Shown here: in pieces, positions 62,289 to 64,000 of the stretch | How the letters are laid out: every line of letters begins with the position of its first letter | Numbering within the stretch: position 1 is the first letter of the stretch | Assembly (NCBI RefSeq): GCF_014640175.1 | Contig: NZ_BMGL01000006.1 | Span: 62,001-126,000, forward strand | Origin: Psychroflexus salis | GTDB taxonomy: Bacteria > Bacteroidota > Bacteroidia > Flavobacteriales > Flavobacteriaceae | Reading direction: 5' to 3' | Length of the DNA: 64,000 nucleotides | Notes under the pieces: model-generated | Database searches by the model: none | What the model saw: the letters and a program-made list of their open reading frames with translations, nothing else | What the model was told of the DNA's origin: nothing | Program-made: the position numbers and the translations under genes

Positions 62289-63632
62289 TTAACCAACTTC
62301 TGTTATCATTAAATCTAAACCTTGTCTAATAATATCCTGTGCTTCAATTTTAGACGTATTTGTATAATCTATCAACGCAAAATCTTCAGGAATAACTTCA
62401 TATATACCAAGGCTTTCCATTTTTTCAATATCGCCAGCCATACAAGCTTTTAATAATTGCATAGGATAAATATCCATTGGCATTACTTCTTCCATTTCTC
62501 CTGTAACAACTAGCGCTCTTTCTTCTCCGTTAAGGTTGGTATTTACATCGTACTTTCTTTTTGAAAACAACCAAGAAAGTGATGTTTTAGACATAGAATG
62601 GATATGATTATCTTTAAAAGGCAACCATCCAAACATTCTATATGAATTCCCTTCTGGTATTAAAGTCAATTCATTTGGAAGAAAATTAATATACCCGTTA
62701 TAGTCTATTTTTTGGCCGGTTAAAACATTACCAGAAATAATTCTTGTGTTTTCTGGCTCTTCTGCTAAAATTGATTTTACTTCTGCACCAATTTTAGTTT
62801 TAAAGTATTTGGTTTCTTTAGCAGCATTTCCAACAACAGCAATAATACGTTCTGCATTAAACTTTCCGGTTTCGAAAAGCTCGCCTATTATGGTCACGTC
62901 TTCTGGACGCACTGTCCAAACACGCTCACCTAGATTTATAGGGTTTATTTTTTGCACAATAACCCCAACATTTCCAGCTGGATGCGGACCTTGAACATTT
63001 ACAACTTCAACATTTTCTACATGGCGTATTTCTCCTGTCGATTCTTTATCAACCCCTAAATACACCTTTCCTGATGTTAATTTAGTAAGTACATTTAAAC
63101 CTGTTTGAAAGAAATTTATTTTGTTTTTCAAAATAAATTCCTGTGAAGCAGACAGGGGCGCCGTATCTACAGCAGAAACAAAAATAGCTTTCGGCGTATC
63201 TTCTGCGTTAGCTATTACATCGTATGGACGCTGCATAATAAAAGCTCCAAGACCTGATGAAAAAACTTGCTCTTTTACTTTTTCTGCATCAGCTTGTAAA
63301 GGATCCATTTTTTCGAATTCTTTGAACTCTTGTTTTTCATCTGGGGAAATAACCAATTGCAATATTCTTCTTTTATCTCCACGAACAATCTCTTTAAGTG
63401 TTCCACTTACAGGAGAAACAAATCTGGTTTTTTCTGAATATTTAGAAAAAAACAATTCGTCTCCAGCTTTCAGTTTAGCACCTTCTTTTACTACCATCTT
63501 TGGTACAATTGAATGAAAGTTGGGAGGTTGGACGGCAATGGTTTTCGATACTGGCGCGTCTACTAATATTTTTTCAGCTTCTCCTTTAAGATTAAGCTTT
63601 AATCCGCGTTTAACTTTAACGTCTATAGACAT
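62289..63632 (-). CDS. nqrA: NQR subunit A
   Basis: The 447-residue soluble subunit has a biotin-carrier-like start (KRGLKLNLKGEAEKI, VKEGAKLKAGDELFF), an RnfC-like SLBB part (FISAVDTAPLSASQEFIL, GPHPAGNVGVIVQ) and a C-terminal helical part (MQLLKACMAGDIEKMESLGI). It forms part of the complex on the cytoplasmic side and helps bind quinone. It is the first gene of the nqr operon. Confidence 0.95.
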   Translation of the reverse strand: MSIDVKVKRGLKLNLKGEAEKILVDAPVSKTIAVQPPNFHSIVPKMVVKEGAKLKAGDELFFSKYSEKTRFVSPVSGTLKEIVRGDKRRILQLVISPDEKQEFKEFEKMDPLQADAEKVKEQVFSSGLGAFIMQRPYDVIANAEDTPKAIFVSAVDTAPLSASQEFILKNKINFFQTGLNVLTKLTSGKVYLGVDKESTGEIRHVENVEVVNVQGPHPAGNVGVIVQKINPINLGERVWTVRPEDVTIIGELFETGKFNAERIIAVVGNAAKETKYFKTKIGAEVKSILAEEPENTRIISGNVLTGQKIDYNGYINFLPNELTLIPEGNSYRMFGWLPFKDNHIHSMSKTSLSWLFSKRKYDVNTNLNGEERALVVTGEMEEVMPMDIYPMQLLKACMAGDIEKMESLGIYEVIPEDFALIDYTNTSKIEAQDIIRQGLDLMITEVG

Positions 63633-63658
63633 TTATTATCACTTTTTGTTAAGCGTTG

Positions 63659-63688
63659 CAAAAATAACAATTTAATATTCATTTTCAA
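63659..63688 (-). promoter_or_regulatory. Promoter of the nqr operon
   Basis: On the minus strand TATTTTTG (63666-63659) is a perfect -7 box, and TTG (63688-63686) lies 19 bases upstream. The start of transcription would be near 63652, 20 bases before nqrA. Confidence 0.7.
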
Positions 63689-63775
63689 CTTAAACAAATA
63701 TTTAAGTCTTGCTATTTTTAATGATTCTAAATAATACTAATTTAATTTTTTTACATTTACAGAAATTACTTTCAC

Positions 63776-64000
63776 ATGGTTAAATCAAGCATTTTTCTTA
63801 TACTTTTTGCATGTTCATTTTGTTTGTTCGGACAAAATTTTGAAGTTATCCCACCACATTATATAAAGACTATTCAGCTATTAAGTAGTGAAAATGAATT
63901 TAATGGCACACCCATTATTAAACTTGGTTCAGGTTTTACCTTAAGTTTTGACGATATTCGGGCTGCCGAAGAAGATTATTATTATATAATCGAGCATTTT
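63776..64000 (+). CDS. Start of a DUF5103 type IX secretion plug protein
   Basis: The ATG at 63776 opens a frame of 75 codons that runs off the right edge. A signal peptide (1-20, ending CLFGQ) is followed by VIPPHYIKTIQLL, TPIIKLGSGFTLSFDDI and AEEDYYYIIEHF. These match the N-terminus of DUF5103, the plug protein that closes the SprA translocon of the type IX secretion system. Only the N-terminus is seen. It agrees with the T9SS cargo gene at 8076. Confidence 0.82.
   Translation, partial: MVKSSIFLILFACSFCLFGQNFEVIPPHYIKTIQLLSSENEFNGTPIIKLGSGFTLSFDDIRAAEEDYYYIIEHF

Overview
The window is AT-rich chromosomal DNA from a member of the Bacteroidota, almost certainly a flavobacterium (Flavobacteriaceae or a close relative). 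The evidence is the promoter style (many copies of the Bacteroidota -7 box TAnnTTTG just upstream of genes, few Shine-Dalgarno sequences), type IX secretion proteins (a C-terminal sorting domain protein and a partial DUF5103 plug protein), a monomeric NADP isocitrate dehydrogenase, SCxx(D/S) lipoproteins, a Na+-pumping NADH dehydrogenase and several flavobacterial families (DUF5606, DUF6503, pRiA4b-like).

Layout. 1-8,072: a partial DUF4397 exported protein, a small lipoprotein, rplS, icd, a lipoprotein, a small MscS channel, then a tight operon of small membrane protein, glycosyltransferase and ECF-type sigma factor. 8,076-11,320 (minus): a T9SS cargo protein and a CcoI/FixI-type copper ATPase. 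11,469-16,702 (plus): M48 protease, RelA/SpoT, Fur, PurA. 16,703-23,668: a 23-bp inverted repeat, a DUF6503 gene broken by one in-frame stop, an exported amidohydrolase, a DegT aminotransferase, Kdo transferase, DUF202, DUF2461 and an S24-type repressor with a clear operator/promoter. 24,303-30,526: a 6.2-kb integrative element in the 3' end of tRNA-Leu(UAA). 30,509-30,888: a tRNA-Gly/tRNA-Leu operon with a broken extra tRNA-Gly piece. 30,949-33,484: cysM-cysE, then a REP-associated (RAYT/Y1) transposase flanked by REP hairpins. 33,602-44,169: recG, glycosyltransferases, prmC, DUF5606, the ruvX-sulfotransferase-like-def operon, dapD and a group of surface-glycan genes. 44,289-48,998: tsaC/sua5, CCA-adding-type enzyme, heme A synthase, pRiA4b-like and NdpA-like proteins. 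49,185-56,268: a GreA-like protein, an FAD oxidoreductase, sbcDC and a methyltransferase. 56,261-63,632 (minus): the nqrABCDEF operon followed by a small conserved gene and apbE, whose product attaches FMN to NqrB and NqrC. 63,776 to the end: the start of a T9SS plug protein gene.

The most interesting region is the tRNA-Leu element. It encodes a tyrosine integrase, an AlpA/excisionase-like HTH protein, a P-loop helicase-like replication protein and three unknown proteins, but no relaxase, conjugation, capsid or restriction gene that I can recognise. Both att cores are visible. The chromosomal terminator of the tRNA operon is stranded at the far end and the element supplies a substitute. Putative integrase arm sites (TTTAGTACAA) lie at both ends and overlap the integrase promoter. 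Directly after the helicase gene is a mirror-symmetric set of ten GTTAGG hexamers around an AT-rich core, with the look of an iteron origin. The order integrase, AlpA-like regulator, helicase, iterons is like that of phage satellites (PICI, P4-like), so I suggest a minimal flavobacterial satellite or cryptic replicating integrative element. That is an inference from architecture only.
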